NCBI GenBank assembly: GCA_005656395.1
Contig: SRSI01000050.1
Span: forward strand, 2,046,001 to 2,110,000
DNA length: 64,000 nt
Source: Strongyloides papillosus
Lineage: Eukaryota; Nematoda; Chromadorea; Rhabditida; Strongyloididae
Direction: 5' to 3'
Position numbers and translations under genes: made by a program. Each line of letters starts with the position of its first letter. Position 1 is the first letter of the stretch. This document shows, in pieces, positions 34,664-45,612 of the stretch. The notes beneath the pieces are model-generated. The model was not told the DNA's origin, did not search any database, and saw only the letters and a list, made by a program, of their open reading frames with translations.

Positions 34664-35896
34664 ATGGCTACACAACAAGCAGGAGTCGGAAGTTTACTAT
34701 CACTAATGAAAGTTAACAAAGTTATCCATGAAGAAAGTTTTCCACAACCAATAAAAAATAAGACAAAATCAATAAATGACACTTCAATTAATGTACCTGA
34801 TATCAAATATGATTTTACAAATAGCCCAACACTTATTGAAGCAAAAGAAGACTGTTTTATGGATCAAGAAAAAATTAAAAGAGGTTCTGTGAAATATAAC
34901 AATAATTACATTAGAACTGTTAAGTATAACAATGATGGAAAATACCTATTAACCTCATCTCAAGATCGCATAGTAAGATTATTTTCATTTGATGAAGATT
35001 GTAATCCAAAAATAAACTTAATTCGTGAAAAAGAATGTGGTGGATTTATTTATGATGTTTGTTGGAGTCCAAGTAATAATGATATATTCGGTTTTACTAG
35101 TTTTCAATCACCAATTCATTTGTACGATGTTAATGGAGAATGTATAAATACTTTTAGAGGAATTAATCACTTAGATGAAATGGATACAGCAAGATGTATT
35201 TGTTTTACCAATGATAGTAGTAATGTTATAGGTGGTTATAAAGATAAAATAAGGATATTTGATATGGAAAGATCTGGAAGACAGGTATTCGATATTGATA
35301 CGTATAAAAAGTATAATGGTGGTCAGAAAGGATATTTTACATGTCTTCGAATGAATCCGATAAACAACACTCTTTTCGGTGCATCAACAACGGGAAACAA
35401 TGTTGGTATATATTCTTTGAATGATAATTCATGTCAAATGTTGATAGGTCATGAATATGATGGTGTAACGTGGATGGAATATTCAAAAGATGGACAGTAT
35501 ATTTTCATAGGAGGCAGGAAAGATGAAGGTATTTCATGTTATGACACAAGAATGTTAGGTTTTAAAATGTATGACATTCCTCGTCCTGGTACACACAGTC
35601 AACGTATAGAATTTGAAATTGATCCTTCTGGGTCATTTTTATTTTCAGGCACAACTTCAGGAACGTTAAGAGTTACAGATCTTCGAGCTGGATCATCATT
35701 TCTAAGTATTAAAGAATTTAATATTCTACCTACTTCTATACCTTCAATATCTCTTCATCCATTGAAAAATTTATTTGCTATTGGCCATGGACAAAGAATT
35801 TTTCCGTATCCCATTTTCAATGAAGACGACGACAATATGGATGAATCAACAGAAAATATCCCAATTAGCAATGGTCTTAGTATTTACAAATTTTAA
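34664..35896 (+). CDS. WRAP53: WRAP53/TCAB1 homolog (WD40 scaffold)
   Basis: 410-residue, intronless WD40 protein. The first 75 residues are low-complexity. WD repeats follow from about residue 80 (IRTVKYNNDGKYLLTSSQDR). Family-specific stretches are visible: GGFIYDVCWSPS, FTSFQSPIHLYDVNGECINTFRG, NHLDEMDTARCICF, GHEYDGVTWMEYSKDG, the conserved RIEFEIDPSGSFLFSGTTSG, and near the end ISLHPLKNLFAIGHGQRIFP. In animals TCAB1/WRAP53 binds the CAB box of small Cajal-body RNAs and telomerase RNA and directs them to Cajal bodies. The acidic C-terminal tail is short compared with the human protein. Nematodes are divergent in telomerase biology, so the scaRNA role is the safer inference. Confidence 0.88.
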   Translation: MATQQAGVGSLLSLMKVNKVIHEESFPQPIKNKTKSINDTSINVPDIKYDFTNSPTLIEAKEDCFMDQEKIKRGSVKYNNNYIRTVKYNNDGKYLLTSSQDRIVRLFSFDEDCNPKINLIREKECGGFIYDVCWSPSNNDIFGFTSFQSPIHLYDVNGECINTFRGINHLDEMDTARCICFTNDSSNVIGGYKDKIRIFDMERSGRQVFDIDTYKKYNGGQKGYFTCLRMNPINNTLFGASTTGNNVGIYSLNDNSCQMLIGHEYDGVTWMEYSKDGQYIFIGGRKDEGISCYDTRMLGFKMYDIPRPGTHSQRIEFEIDPSGSFLFSGTTSGTLRVTDLRAGSSFLSIKEFNILPTSIPSISLHPLKNLFAIGHGQRIFPYPIFNEDDDNMDESTENIPISNGLSIYKF

Positions 35897-36044
35897 CAAT
35901 ATTCAAATTGACATTCTAAATTTATTTTTTTGTATATATGTATAAATACAAATTATAATTTTTTCCATTTTCATAAAATATCACTATAAAAAAAATCTAA
36001 TCACCAAATTTTCTCATTATTAAAGAAAGTAAAAATAAAAAAAT

Positions 36045-37558
36045 ATGATATTTTATCCCAAGAAGATGTGTCCAAAAAGCAGGCCAAATACGATGGATAG
36101 AAAGGATGCATCACGGTCATCAAACCCAATGCTTGTTAAAGCTACAAAATTGAAGACTTGTACGATAACAAGAGATATAGCCAAACCTAATTCTACGAGT
36201 TTAAAGAAAAAGAAAGAGAAATTATTTAACGCTCTTTATACTAGAAAAGAACCTGTACATAGTGATGGTGACATTGAAGGACAACGATACTTCCATGGAT
36301 TATTGCCTCGGAAATATATAGGGTAATTTTTTATAATTTAGTCATATTAATATTTTTTTATGCATATTACAGAATTCGTTTTAAAAATCCTGGTGACTTT
36401 TTGGTACTACTAAAATACAAGGGTGGAGAACCACATTATTTCCTAGAATTACTAGATGCTGATTTGATAGTCAAAAGAATTAGTATAGAGAAAGATGATA
36501 ATGGCTACTACTTAGGGATAAATGATGAAAATGTTGTATCATTATCATCTATACCATTACTAATAAAATATTACCATCACAAACAAGTACCAGGATACAT
36601 ATGTCTTAAATACCCCATTCAACGGCCAAATACTTTTTATAGTCATTCTGTTATAAAGTACAATAGAAACGATGATTTAATTGAGAGAGGAACATTTTCA
36701 AGTATCTACAAATGCACAATTACTGAAGGTTTTAATAAAGGTACTGTAGCGGTTATTAAAATTCCGGAATGTGGTAAAAAAGAGACTGACAAAGATTATA
36801 TAAAAACAGTTAAAAGAACAGCGAAAATTATAATAAAGGAAGCTTCGTTAATGGAGGAGATTGAAGACAAAAATATTTTAACATTCTATGGTTTATGCAT
36901 GGACAGGTTACCAGTTTCATTATTGATAGAATACTGTCCATTGGGTAACTTGCAAACACATTTAAGTAAAGAGAAAGAAAATATTTGTGTTGGAGAACTA
37001 CTATATTACTGTTACGATATTGCTAAAGGAATGAAATATTTATCAAAATGTCAAATTGTTCATAGAAATTTATCTGTTTCAAATGTTTTTTTATCAACTA
37101 ATGGACTTCTAAAAATTGGATCATTCAGTAAGGCGTGCAAATTCAGTTGTACTGAATTGTTACCATTTGCACTGTCCCTAAGATACCAACCACCTGAATA
37201 TTTATTAAACAAAAATGTTGAAGTATGTGAAAGCTATGATGTTTGGTCCTACGGTGCTACAGTTATTGAAATTTTTAATAATGGGGAATTACCATTAAAA
37301 GAGGTGAATGATGAAAAATTTACAGAAATGGTCCAACAAAATAATTTTTTTCCAATTCCAAGCAGATGCCCTGAGACATGGGCTTTCGGTATGAAAAATG
37401 GTGTTTTTGTAACCCCAGCAGCAAGCAGATTTTCTTTTCGTCATCTCCAAGAATTATTAGAAGCCATCTTAAGAAGAAGTGATCTTTACCCGCTCCCGAA
37501 ACCTGAAGCTTCAGCTCTTGCCAAGAGAGGAATATTAAGAAATTTCATATGCCCATAA
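36045..37558 (+). CDS. SH2-tyrosine pseudokinase (Fer/Fps-like layout)
   Basis: Exons 36045-36322 and 36373-37558 join in phase (GG|A) for 487 residues. A basic N-terminal region of about 80 residues precedes an SH2 domain (about 82-175, starting YFHGLLPR and spanning the intron; the phosphotyrosine-binding strand is FLVLLKY, lacking the usual FLVR arginine). A kinase-like domain occupies about 205-475. VAVIKI keeps the ATP lysine and IIKEASLM the helix-C glutamate. The glycine loop is weak (RGTFSSIY), HRD reads HRN (residues 323-325), and DFG reads SFS (343-345). Loss of both catalytic aspartates predicts no phosphotransfer, and therefore a scaffold or decoy role. It is convergent with an intact SH2 kinase 200 bases downstream. 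Confidence 0.85.
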
Positions 37559-37759
37559 TAATAAATAATTTTAAACAGTTATTAGATAATTTGTAAATTT
37601 GTACTAACAGTTTATTATGTATACACAATCAAAACATATAAATATTTATAATGAAGAACATTATTTTAATATATTAATTAATAAATTATAAGAAATCGTA
37701 TGATTTTTAAATACATTCAATGATAAAAGATAATTATTTGGCAATTTTAATTAAATACA

Positions 37760-39367
37760 CTACTTACTAAAATACAATAAAACATAGTCTTTTAAATCTA
37801 CCAAAAAATTATAAGCTCTACTTAAAATACTATCTATATTATTTACACTATTTTCATAATTATTTGGTGGCTTATCACTTTTACAAAAATATTTATACAC
37901 ATCTGCCATATCTAGTCTTGTTTTAAAATCTCTTGCAAAACAAAGATTCAAAATAACTTGAATATCTTCTGGAAAGTTAGTAAATTCAGGACAATGTATC
38001 AACGTAATAGTCCCACTGGTGATTTTATTGATTAACTCTTTGTTTTTTGCTATCTCTGCATATGGCCTTTTACCATCAGTGTAAATTTCATAAAGTAGAA
38101 CTCCAAATGACCATACTTCTGATTGTGGTACATATACACCAAATGCTAACGTCTCAGGTGGTAACCAACGAATTGGCATTTTTTTCATCTCCTTCATTAT
38201 AATAGTTGTTTGCCTTAATGACAACCCAAAATCAGCTATCTTCGCTCTATCATCCCCTCCTATCAAGACGTTTCTTGCTGCTATATCTCTATGAAGAGTC
38301 TCCTTACTATGAATATATTGTAATCCCAAATTAACATGCCTAGCATACTTATGCTTTTTCTCAACCCATACATCATCTTCATATTTTGGATTTATTAAAT
38401 TATCATACAACGAACCATTCTCTGCCATCTCAATAACAATCATAACCGGATCATGTTGTGTACAGACTCCAAAAAATTGAATAACATATTTTGATGTAAA
38501 CTCCGTCATAATACTAGCTTCTCTTAAAAATTCTAATTTTGAGTCACTTGTCATACCTTTACTTTTTAATATTTTTACAGCAACGGGGATTCTTTGTTTA
38601 AATGCACCAAGGTTTAAAGTTCCAGCAAATACTAAACCGAAAGCTCCTGAACCAATTGGTTTTTGGAGCCTAACTTGACTATGAGTGAGTAACCAAAGAT
38701 CTTTATCAACCCAATGGGTAATTATAATTCCATCCTTAATTGGTAACAATCTATCCATATGATATCTTATCAAATCTACAACAGACTAAAAAAGATACAT
38801 ATTAATTATAATTTTATAGAAACCAACATTGAAACAATATTTCTTAATCCAAAAATGTTTACCATCACTTGTCCTCTGTATCATATGATGCTCCTTTTCA
38901 TTGTTAACCTGGACGGTAATTATATAAATTTGCCTTTTCTCAATTTCAGCTCTCCTTAACAAGAATTGTCCATTTGTCATTTGCATTTTATCGGCAACAT
39001 CCCTTGCCATGAAACCATGATAATATGGCTCCATATTTAAAAACCTTTTATTTCCTGCATCTTTATTCTCTACTTTTATCAATACTTTATCCTTCTCAAA
39101 TGATAGGTAATCCCTTAATACAGGATCTAATTTTAGTGTTACTTTTGTATTAACCTTTGGACCTTCACCAGAATTTGTTGGGTATGTACTGCTTTGTGTG
39201 GCAGTCTTCCTCCTCTTAACTCTTTTTTTCTTCTTTTCTGGATAGTTATCTTCTTTTTGTTTACTGGGATTTGAATGTTTACTAACTTTATTTCTACTTG
39301 AATTCCTACTGAAGCCAGTATTTTTGGAATTTTTTTTAATAATTTTAAATTTCTTATCACGAATCAT
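37760..39367 (-). CDS. SH2-containing cytoplasmic tyrosine kinase (Fer/Fps-like)
   Basis: Exons 39367-38828 and 38785-37760 give 521 residues. The donor is GTTGGT and the join restores the SH2 motif FNSVVDLIRYHM. N terminus about 100 residues, highly basic (lysine/arginine clusters). SH2 about 113-193, from YYHGFMARDVADKM with the canonical FLLRRAE. The kinase domain has G-loop GSGAFG (225-230), ATP lysine in VAVK (251), HRDIAARN (345-352), DFG (365-367) and the tyrosine-kinase-specific PIRWLPPE. All catalytic residues are intact. Nematodes carry a large expansion of short SH2-kinase proteins of the Fer/KIN type, many in male germline. The frame extends upstream through a hydrophobic stretch, but the ATG at 39367 is the more reasonable start. 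Confidence 0.87.
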
Positions 39368-39658
39368 TAATAATATAAACCAGAAAAATGAGGAAAAATC
39401 AAAAAACCACACCAAATAAATACAGACAAAATTTAAATACAAAAAAATTTAATTAAAACAAAACAAGTTATAATCAAACAATAGCAATTATTTTGTTTAG
39501 TACAAATTAATGAACCAATGTTGACGTTAACTCCATTGTAAATGATATATACCATAAACGAAAATAGAAACATATACTCTTTTTTTCATACAATAACTTA
39601 TCGCCATATAATAATCCTTCTAACGATCGTATTTTATTATAATTAAATGTGGATCTCA

Positions 39659-40022
39659 TTAGTGAGATCTAGTGAATTTTCCCCATGTGTGGAGGACAAA
39701 GACTGAGAAGATGAATGCCAATGAAATAACAAGGACTGGGACTGGACCAATTTTCATTCCTGGAGCATCGTCGGTATAGAATCGCCATCCACCATTTGAG
39801 GCACGGGCAGTTGATGTTCCTGAAGATCCACCGCCACTACGACTAAAATGTTGGGAAAAATAATGCGATTAAAATTTGCATGGAAAAAATTTCTTCCTTA
39901 CCGTTGTCTGACTGTTCCACTTGAAGCACCAGCTCTGGCAGCAGTACGAGGGGATTTTGAAGCGTCGGCCTATAAAAAAACAATAATAACAACAACAATC
40001 CTTAAATAAATCAACCTACCAT
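39659..40022 (-). CDS. SEC61B: Sec61-beta, protein-translocation channel subunit
   Basis: Three exons: the ATG alone (40022-40020), 39969-39902 and 39842-39659, giving 84 residues. The product begins [15 protein letters not shown], has the glycine/serine-rich cytosolic part, then the diagnostic [21 protein letters not shown] followed by the tail-anchor helix [17 protein letters not shown] and GKFTRSH. Sec61-beta is the small tail-anchored subunit of the ER Sec61 translocon. Length and the C-terminal GKFTRS match animal orthologs closely. Introns are 50 and 59 bases; placing an intron directly after the start codon is unusual and hides the gene from ORF searches. Confidence 0.92.
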
Positions 40023-40277
40023 TTTTTAATCAAAAAATATATGGATATGTTGCTCAAGCAGAAGTTTAACTTTAAAAATGAATAAACTTTTACACACACC
40101 TCCCGATGACAGTGTTGTATACAAGTGTATATCGCCAACAAACGAACTGCAAGAAAACGAAACTTTCGTTTTGAGATTTACTGTTTTTTGTAAAGTATAC
40201 TTTTTACCAAATTTTCAAAAATAATATTATTTTTTACGACAATTTTTGAAGTTTTGGCTTTTTTTGTCTGATTAAAT
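40023..40277. promoter_or_regulatory. Bidirectional promoter region, Sec61-beta / AATF
   Basis: 255 bases separate the two divergent start codons. The GC-richer segment around 40090-40160 (cctcccgatgacagtg, cgccaacaaacg) contrasts with the AT-rich flanks. No specific transcription-factor site is claimed. Confidence 0.5.
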
Positions 40278-41766
40278 ATGGGATTGCTCGATGATTTTGA
40301 GAAGTCGTTAGATCCGAAAAAATATTTATTGCAAATTAATGAGGATGAAGATTATGATGGTATGTTTATTAATTAACTTATTTTTATTTTCTTATTTTTA
40401 AGGAACATGGGCTACATCTGTAAAAAAACCCGAAGTTGATCTTGATGAATCTGGAGATGTCTCTCCAAATCGTAGGAAAATGAGAGATCTAAAATTATTA
40501 GAGGAAACCGATGAAAAGTATAAAGGAACAAAAGTTTCAAGAAAAGACATTTTTGGTGATGAATGTGAACCAACATTAAAAAGCAAAATCTCTTCAGATG
40601 ATGAGGAGATAGACAATGAAGAAGAAGTAGATGACGAGGAAGGAATCATGGATGAGGAGGAAGACGTTGATGATGAAGAACAAGATAATGAAAGCATTAA
40701 TGATGAAGAGGAGATAGACAATGAAATTTCTGATGATGAAGATAATAATATCGTAGTCCTAAATAGATCAACAGATACTTCAAAGAGTGATGCCGTTAAA
40801 AAGCAAATGACAATGTGGGACAAGTTGATGAGAGTAACAATCAAAGCACATTCAGCTATGAGGAATTTCAATCAACTACCAAGAGACCAAGTGGCCAAAG
40901 ACTTAGAAAACCAAAAAGAAGCAAAGCAGAACATTATTAGTGCTCGAAAAAATATTTTGGAGGCATTAAAAATGTTAGTTGATGTTGAAGGAGATATGGT
41001 TAGTAAATTAACTGCCACTGAAGATAGTGATAATGAAGAGATTCCAAGTTCTGATGAAGAGGATGGTAGCGATAATGAAGATAAGGATGCAAATGATGAG
41101 GAGGATGAACTTGATGACGAGGAAAACGACGATATTGACGATGATGATGAAGAAGAAGAAGTTGAAGAGAAAGTAAAAAAAGATAACTTCCAAATCAAAA
41201 CAGGTAAAAGATTCAACTCTAATGAATTGTCTAGAAAATTCAAAGATCGTCACAAATCTCTTGAACCGTTCCGCATGGCAACACTTAAAAAGTGGGATGA
41301 AAAAACACGGCTGATTTCAGTTAAACCAGGACAAGATTTCTCCAAATTCGGTAGTAACATAAGCAGACAAATCGAAAGAATAATGGCTGATAAGGGGAGA
41401 CTATTACGTAAAAGTCAAACTAAACGTGGTGATTGTACGAGAATAGGTGATACCTCAGATAGCAATTATGATGTTGAGGTTTTCGATGACACAGATTTCT
41501 ATCAAACTCTCCTCAGTGACCTCATTGAAAGGAAGACAGTTGATACTAATGATCCAATACAAATGAGTAAACAATGGTTGGAGATTGAGAAATTACGTCA
41601 AACCAAGAAGAAGAAGAAAAAGGTTAATCAGAAGGCGTCAAAAGGTAGGAAATGCATGTTTGTTACTATTCCTAAATTAGTTAATTACCACCCCGCACAG
41701 CCTGAAACTGTCACCTGGAGTAACGAGAGGAGAACAGAACTTTTTAAGTCTTTATTTGTTAATTAA
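40278..41766 (+). CDS. AATF: AATF/Che-1/Bfr2 homolog, ribosome biogenesis factor
   Basis: Exon 1 (40278-40359, starting MGLLDDFEKSLDPKKYL) and exon 2 (40403-41766) give 481 residues. Two long acidic D/E blocks (about 95-155 and 240-290) flank the AATF domain (MTMWDKLMRVTIKAHSAM ... LPRDQ). The C-terminal TRAUB domain contains DTDFYQTLLSDLIERK, the hallmark KASKGRK, and KLVNYHPAQPETVTWSNERRTELFKSLF. The family acts in the small-subunit processome and pre-18S rRNA processing; in vertebrates it also modulates transcription and apoptosis. Only 255 bases separate it from the divergently transcribed Sec61-beta gene, so the two probably share a promoter region. Confidence 0.9.
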
Positions 41767-42191
41767 TTATTAAATTTTGTATTAAATGTTGGAAATTTTT
41801 ATTTTGTACATACAATTTGTTATGTTTGTTTTATTTTTGATAAAAAATTTTTTCGATAAGAAAAATTTATATATATAGTTTATTATCTTAAAATTCTCTG
41901 ATAAACTTAAAATAAAACAACTATTGTTTTTAAACAATTAATATGTCTCTTGTAACAGTGTAATACTTCTTTGGCATTAAAAATTAACTAGTACCAGAAA
42001 ACCATACATAATAAATGTTAAGAATTTTATATAAAATATACTTCGTTTTGTAAAAAGTTTTTTGTCTTTCACCTTCCAGTAACAGGTATAACATATATTT
42101 AAAGAAAAATAAGATTAATTTCAAGATAAATTAAAGTTTTCTTAAATATTAATAAAAAAGAGAACAAAGATAGAGGCACATATAAAATATT
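41767..42191. other. Intergenic region between convergent AATF and BLCAP
   Basis: AT-rich 3' flanks only; nothing else recognised. Confidence 0.6.
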
Positions 42192-42503
42192 TTAATAAGT
42201 AGAAACTTCACAAGCTTCTCCGTTTTTTGTTGTTTTACAAAATGGATAAAATACACAGTTGTCAGGATCACTGTAACAATAAGCTGATAAAAATATTATA
42301 AAAGCCGCAGTACACACATGACAAGGCCTTAAATAGAGGTGATAAAAAGTAATGATATTAACATTATAGTTAACTTACCGTCTTTCAATAAAAAATCCTA
42401 TTAAATATACCCACGATAGAATTGTCCTTTCTATAATATAATCAGGATGAAAACCAACTTTTGGTATTAGGAATAATGGTAAAAGCCATTGTAAACAATA
42501 CAT
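42192..42503 (-). CDS. BLCAP: BLCAP homolog, small conserved membrane protein
   Basis: Exons 42503-42379 and 42327-42192 join in phase (CG|G) for 86 residues, one fewer than the vertebrate protein. The N terminus MYCLQWLLPLFLIPK is almost identical to animal BLCAP. The second hydrophobic helix (LSWVYLIGFFIERRPCHVCTAAFII) carries the conserved ER(K/R)PCxxC motif, followed by CYSDPDNCVFYPF. BLCAP is a two-helix protein of unknown biochemical role, down-regulated in some tumours. In mammals its first 15 codons are A-to-I edited at Tyr2, Gln5 and Lys15, and those three residues are encoded here. The 51-base intron and the short exons hide it from long-ORF scans. Confidence 0.9.
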
Positions 42504-43634
42504 GTTTTATCAATATTTACTTATATATGTATTTCTATAGAATTCTCTTTTTTACACTTTTTTTACGAAATATTATTACAAAATTATAAATGTTAATAAA
42601 TATATATAAAAATTATATCTGCAAAAGAAACAAATTAGATTAACATTTTAAAAATACTTAAATAAACACAAAAATTGTAGATGGTAGAATTACTTAATAT
42701 TTCAAATACATAATTAATTTGTCCTTAAAATTCATATATAATTATATCTATATATTTCTTTATTTATATAAATCAATTAAATATGATTAAAATTCGATAA
42801 AATATTTATGTATCAATGAATTTAGCATCATCATACATTTTATAGTAGAGGAAATAGTGACAAAAAAAATGAATTAAACAAAACTTGATAAACTATATTT
42901 TGAGGATAATGACATTTATAATTTGTTCTAGGAATATGTTTACAAAGATGTATTTAAATTTCAAAACAAATTAATCAGTTACTTAAAGAAATTTTTTATG
43001 TTATGTGTACTTTTTTAGCAAAAAAAGTTGTTATCCTCTTGTTAAAGATGTTTAATCTTCTATCTAGAGATTCATGAAATTAGATGAAACACAAAAAAAA
43101 CAAAAATAACATCAAATGTGCCTTTTTGTGCATTAAATTTACTTTAATTAAAAAGAAAATTACCTTCATCAGTGCAGTGAAGAGTAATCATTTTGACACG
43201 ATAAAAATAAATTATTTCTATTTATCAATGTTTCTGAAAATTACGAATCTCTATCAGGTCACATGTAACCGTTTTTTAGTAGAGAGAGAAATTTTTAATA
43301 TGCATTAGGCTTATAAAAAAATATATCGTTAGAAAAATAATTTTTAAAATATGATTGAAAAGTAATAAAACAGATAATAATAATAACATAATCTCTCCAC
43401 CAGCATGTTTGTTGGTGATTAAAAAGTAAAGCAAAAAAAAATTAAAAATAGAAGATTACTAAAAAAAATAATGAGGTAAAATTGGACCAAAAGTAATATT
43501 TTATACCACTCTGAACAATGAAAATAGTTTGGAGTAATGTATACTTATATAAATAATTTGAATATTTCACTTTAAGCTTTCCAACGCCACCGTCCTATTG
43601 TTACTATTTTTGGAAATATATTATATTAAACAAT
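42504..43634. other. Intergenic region between divergent BLCAP and PIG-W
   Basis: Very AT-rich. A 74-codon ORF at 43084-43308 has no recognisable motif and noise-like composition. Promoters of both genes presumably lie here. Confidence 0.55.
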
Positions 43635-45057
43635 ATGGATAAAAATAAACTCCATGAGGAGTTTGTTTCAGGGGGAGTTGGTGATAAACCATGGGTCGTT
43701 CCTATTCAAGGGTTGTGTGGTGGGATTCTGATTTTGATGAATTATCATATCATTAGGATCTTTAAATTAAAATTAAGTGGTTTCCCTCAATTGATGTTTA
43801 ACTTTTTCATTATCATATTTCCTTACACCTTGTTGATGACAGTATTGTCAAATTATTTGTTAGAAATATTTATTGTTTTATCATCTATCCTAATTTTCAT
43901 CCAACTTTCTCATTCCTGGAAGGGGAGTAATGTACGAAAAAGTATTGATAAAAGTTTCTATTACTCAGAATTTGACTGTTTGCGGTAATTTACTAAATAT
44001 CTTTATCGTTATTTATTTCTTTAGAGCTTGTGTCTTAGTACCAACTGCAATCGCCATACTTGCTGTTGATTTCAAAATTTTCCCAAGATCATGGGCTAAA
44101 ACAGAATATTTTGGGTACTCTGTAATGGATGTTGGGACAAGTGGATCATTTATGTTAATGGGTATTGGAGATGAAATTTTAAATGAAAAAAATAAAACAA
44201 AAGTTGAAGTGAAAGTGGAAAAAAAGTTTTTAAAAAAACTTCCTTCTTGGTTTGTATTGTTTGTCCTTGGAGTTATTCGAATGGTTTTTATGATTATATT
44301 TAATTATCACTCTCATGTCTCTGAATATGGGGTTCATTGGAATTTTTTCATAACAATGGGATGTGTTGCTTTATTATCGAAAGCTTTTGCGAAGTATATT
44401 GGTATGAAAATGTTATTTTTATGCTTAGGGTTGAATTATGCTATTCTTAACTTATTTGGTTTCCAAGAATGGGGCTTAGATAATGATGCTTCTAGGACTA
44501 GTATTATATCGGCTAATAAGGAAGGAATCATATCGCTTTTAGGGTACTTCAGTATTTATGTGTTATATAGAATATTTGGGAGATATTTGTTATCAATCAA
44601 GAAATCTGGACATGGAAGATATCTTCCTGTAACTCTTGAGACACTAATTGCTCCAGCAATATTCTTTTCACTACAATTACTTTCCGAACATTACCTTGGA
44701 GAACCATCTCGTCGTGTCTTCAATATTCCTTTCTTCTTCTACACCGTAGGTTATTGTTAAAAATACCATTACAAATTAACTTTCCAGGCTGGAACAACAT
44801 CATCATGGTTTAGTTTAATGGTTTACGCTGAAAAAAGTAGTGAAGAACTAAGAAATGCAAGAAAATATAAAGATTTACTGTACTTACTCAGCAAGTATGG
44901 TTTATACTTTTTCCTTCTTGCTAATCTACTAACGGGTCTTGTAAATATATCAATAGTTACTTTCGAGATAGATAATTCATTAATCTCCCTATCTATTATC
45001 ACTTTTTACATGTATATATTAGCATTTTTCTGTTATTTTATGGATATTGTCATGTAA
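43635..45057 (+). CDS. PIGW: PIG-W/GWT1, inositol acyltransferase of GPI-anchor synthesis
   Basis: Exons 43635-43984, 44025-44745 and 44788-45057 give 446 residues with many membrane helices. Family motifs: HEEFVSG near the N terminus, PWVVPIQ, the luminal block RACVLVPTAIAILAVDFKIFP..WAKTEYFGYSVMDVGTSGSF, and the C-terminal FLLANLLTGLVN. PIG-W palmitoylates the inositol ring of GlcN-PI in the ER, an early step of GPI-anchor assembly. The last exon may instead splice again (donor at about 45053, acceptor before 45092), adding a short hydrophobic tail. I chose the simple stop at 45057. The next gene starts only 100 bases further on the same strand, suggesting an operon. Confidence 0.88.
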
Positions 45058-45156
45058 ATAATGTATATAATAAATTTATTCTTCTATTAATAGTTGCAAA
45101 TCTATGGGATATCTGTTATTTTTTATTATTTTTATTTTATTTATCTTTCTTTAAGA

Positions 45157-45549
45157 ATGTCAAATCCATATAAAGACGATGATCCATTTGATAATGAAGC
45201 TAATGCTAAAAAGCAATTATATTCAATGAGGAAATCTGTCTCCTCGGCTATTGGACAAATTCATAATCAACAAAAAATGAAAAAACAAGGAAACACTTTG
45301 CATTGTGATGTAAAGGGAGATGAATTAATTAAACTTGAGGAAGACAGTTTTGTTCCTGGTTCTTTTAGAAGTTCTAGGGATGACAAAGAAAGGAAAGCCC
45401 AGGAAAAGGAAAAAAGTTCTTTACTACAAGTGAATGAAAATAAACAAAAAGTTCAATTTTTAGGAAATGTGTATTTTGCGGAAACTACAGATGAAAGAAA
45501 AGAGAAATGGTTAAATATTCTAGAACAAAGACGTGTAAATAATGTATAA
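45157..45549 (+). CDS. Small hydrophilic protein, likely downstream gene of a PIG-W operon
   Basis: 130 residues from MSNPYKDDDPFDNEAN. The frame is open upstream through hydrophobic sequence, but the ATG at 45157 directly follows a T-rich CTTTAAG splice acceptor (45154-45155), which is best explained by trans-splicing of a downstream operon gene. The protein is charged, with a lysine-rich helix (MRKSVSSAIGQIHNQQKMKKQ), an E/K-rich linker, and a C-terminal block KVQFLGNVYFAETTDERKEKWLNILEQRR that looks conserved. No membrane segment. I do not recognise the family. Confidence 0.65.
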   Translation: MSNPYKDDDPFDNEANAKKQLYSMRKSVSSAIGQIHNQQKMKKQGNTLHCDVKGDELIKLEEDSFVPGSFRSSRDDKERKAQEKEKSSLLQVNENKQKVQFLGNVYFAETTDERKEKWLNILEQRRVNNV

Positions 45550-45612
45550 CGCTGTATAAAAAATTAAGTTAAAAAATATTACAATTTCAAGAAATTATAC
45601 TAAACAAAAATA

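Noticed and set aside
39368..39442. Hydrophobic N-terminal extension of the SH2 tyrosine kinase
   Set aside because: The in-frame upstream stretch (phenylalanine/leucine-rich) lies in AT-rich flank. Fer-type kinases are cytosolic, and the ATG at 39367 opens the basic N terminus.
40398..41253. Minus-strand serine-rich ORFs opposite AATF
   Set aside because: They are the reverse complement of acidic GAT/GAA repeats encoding the D/E tracts of AATF.
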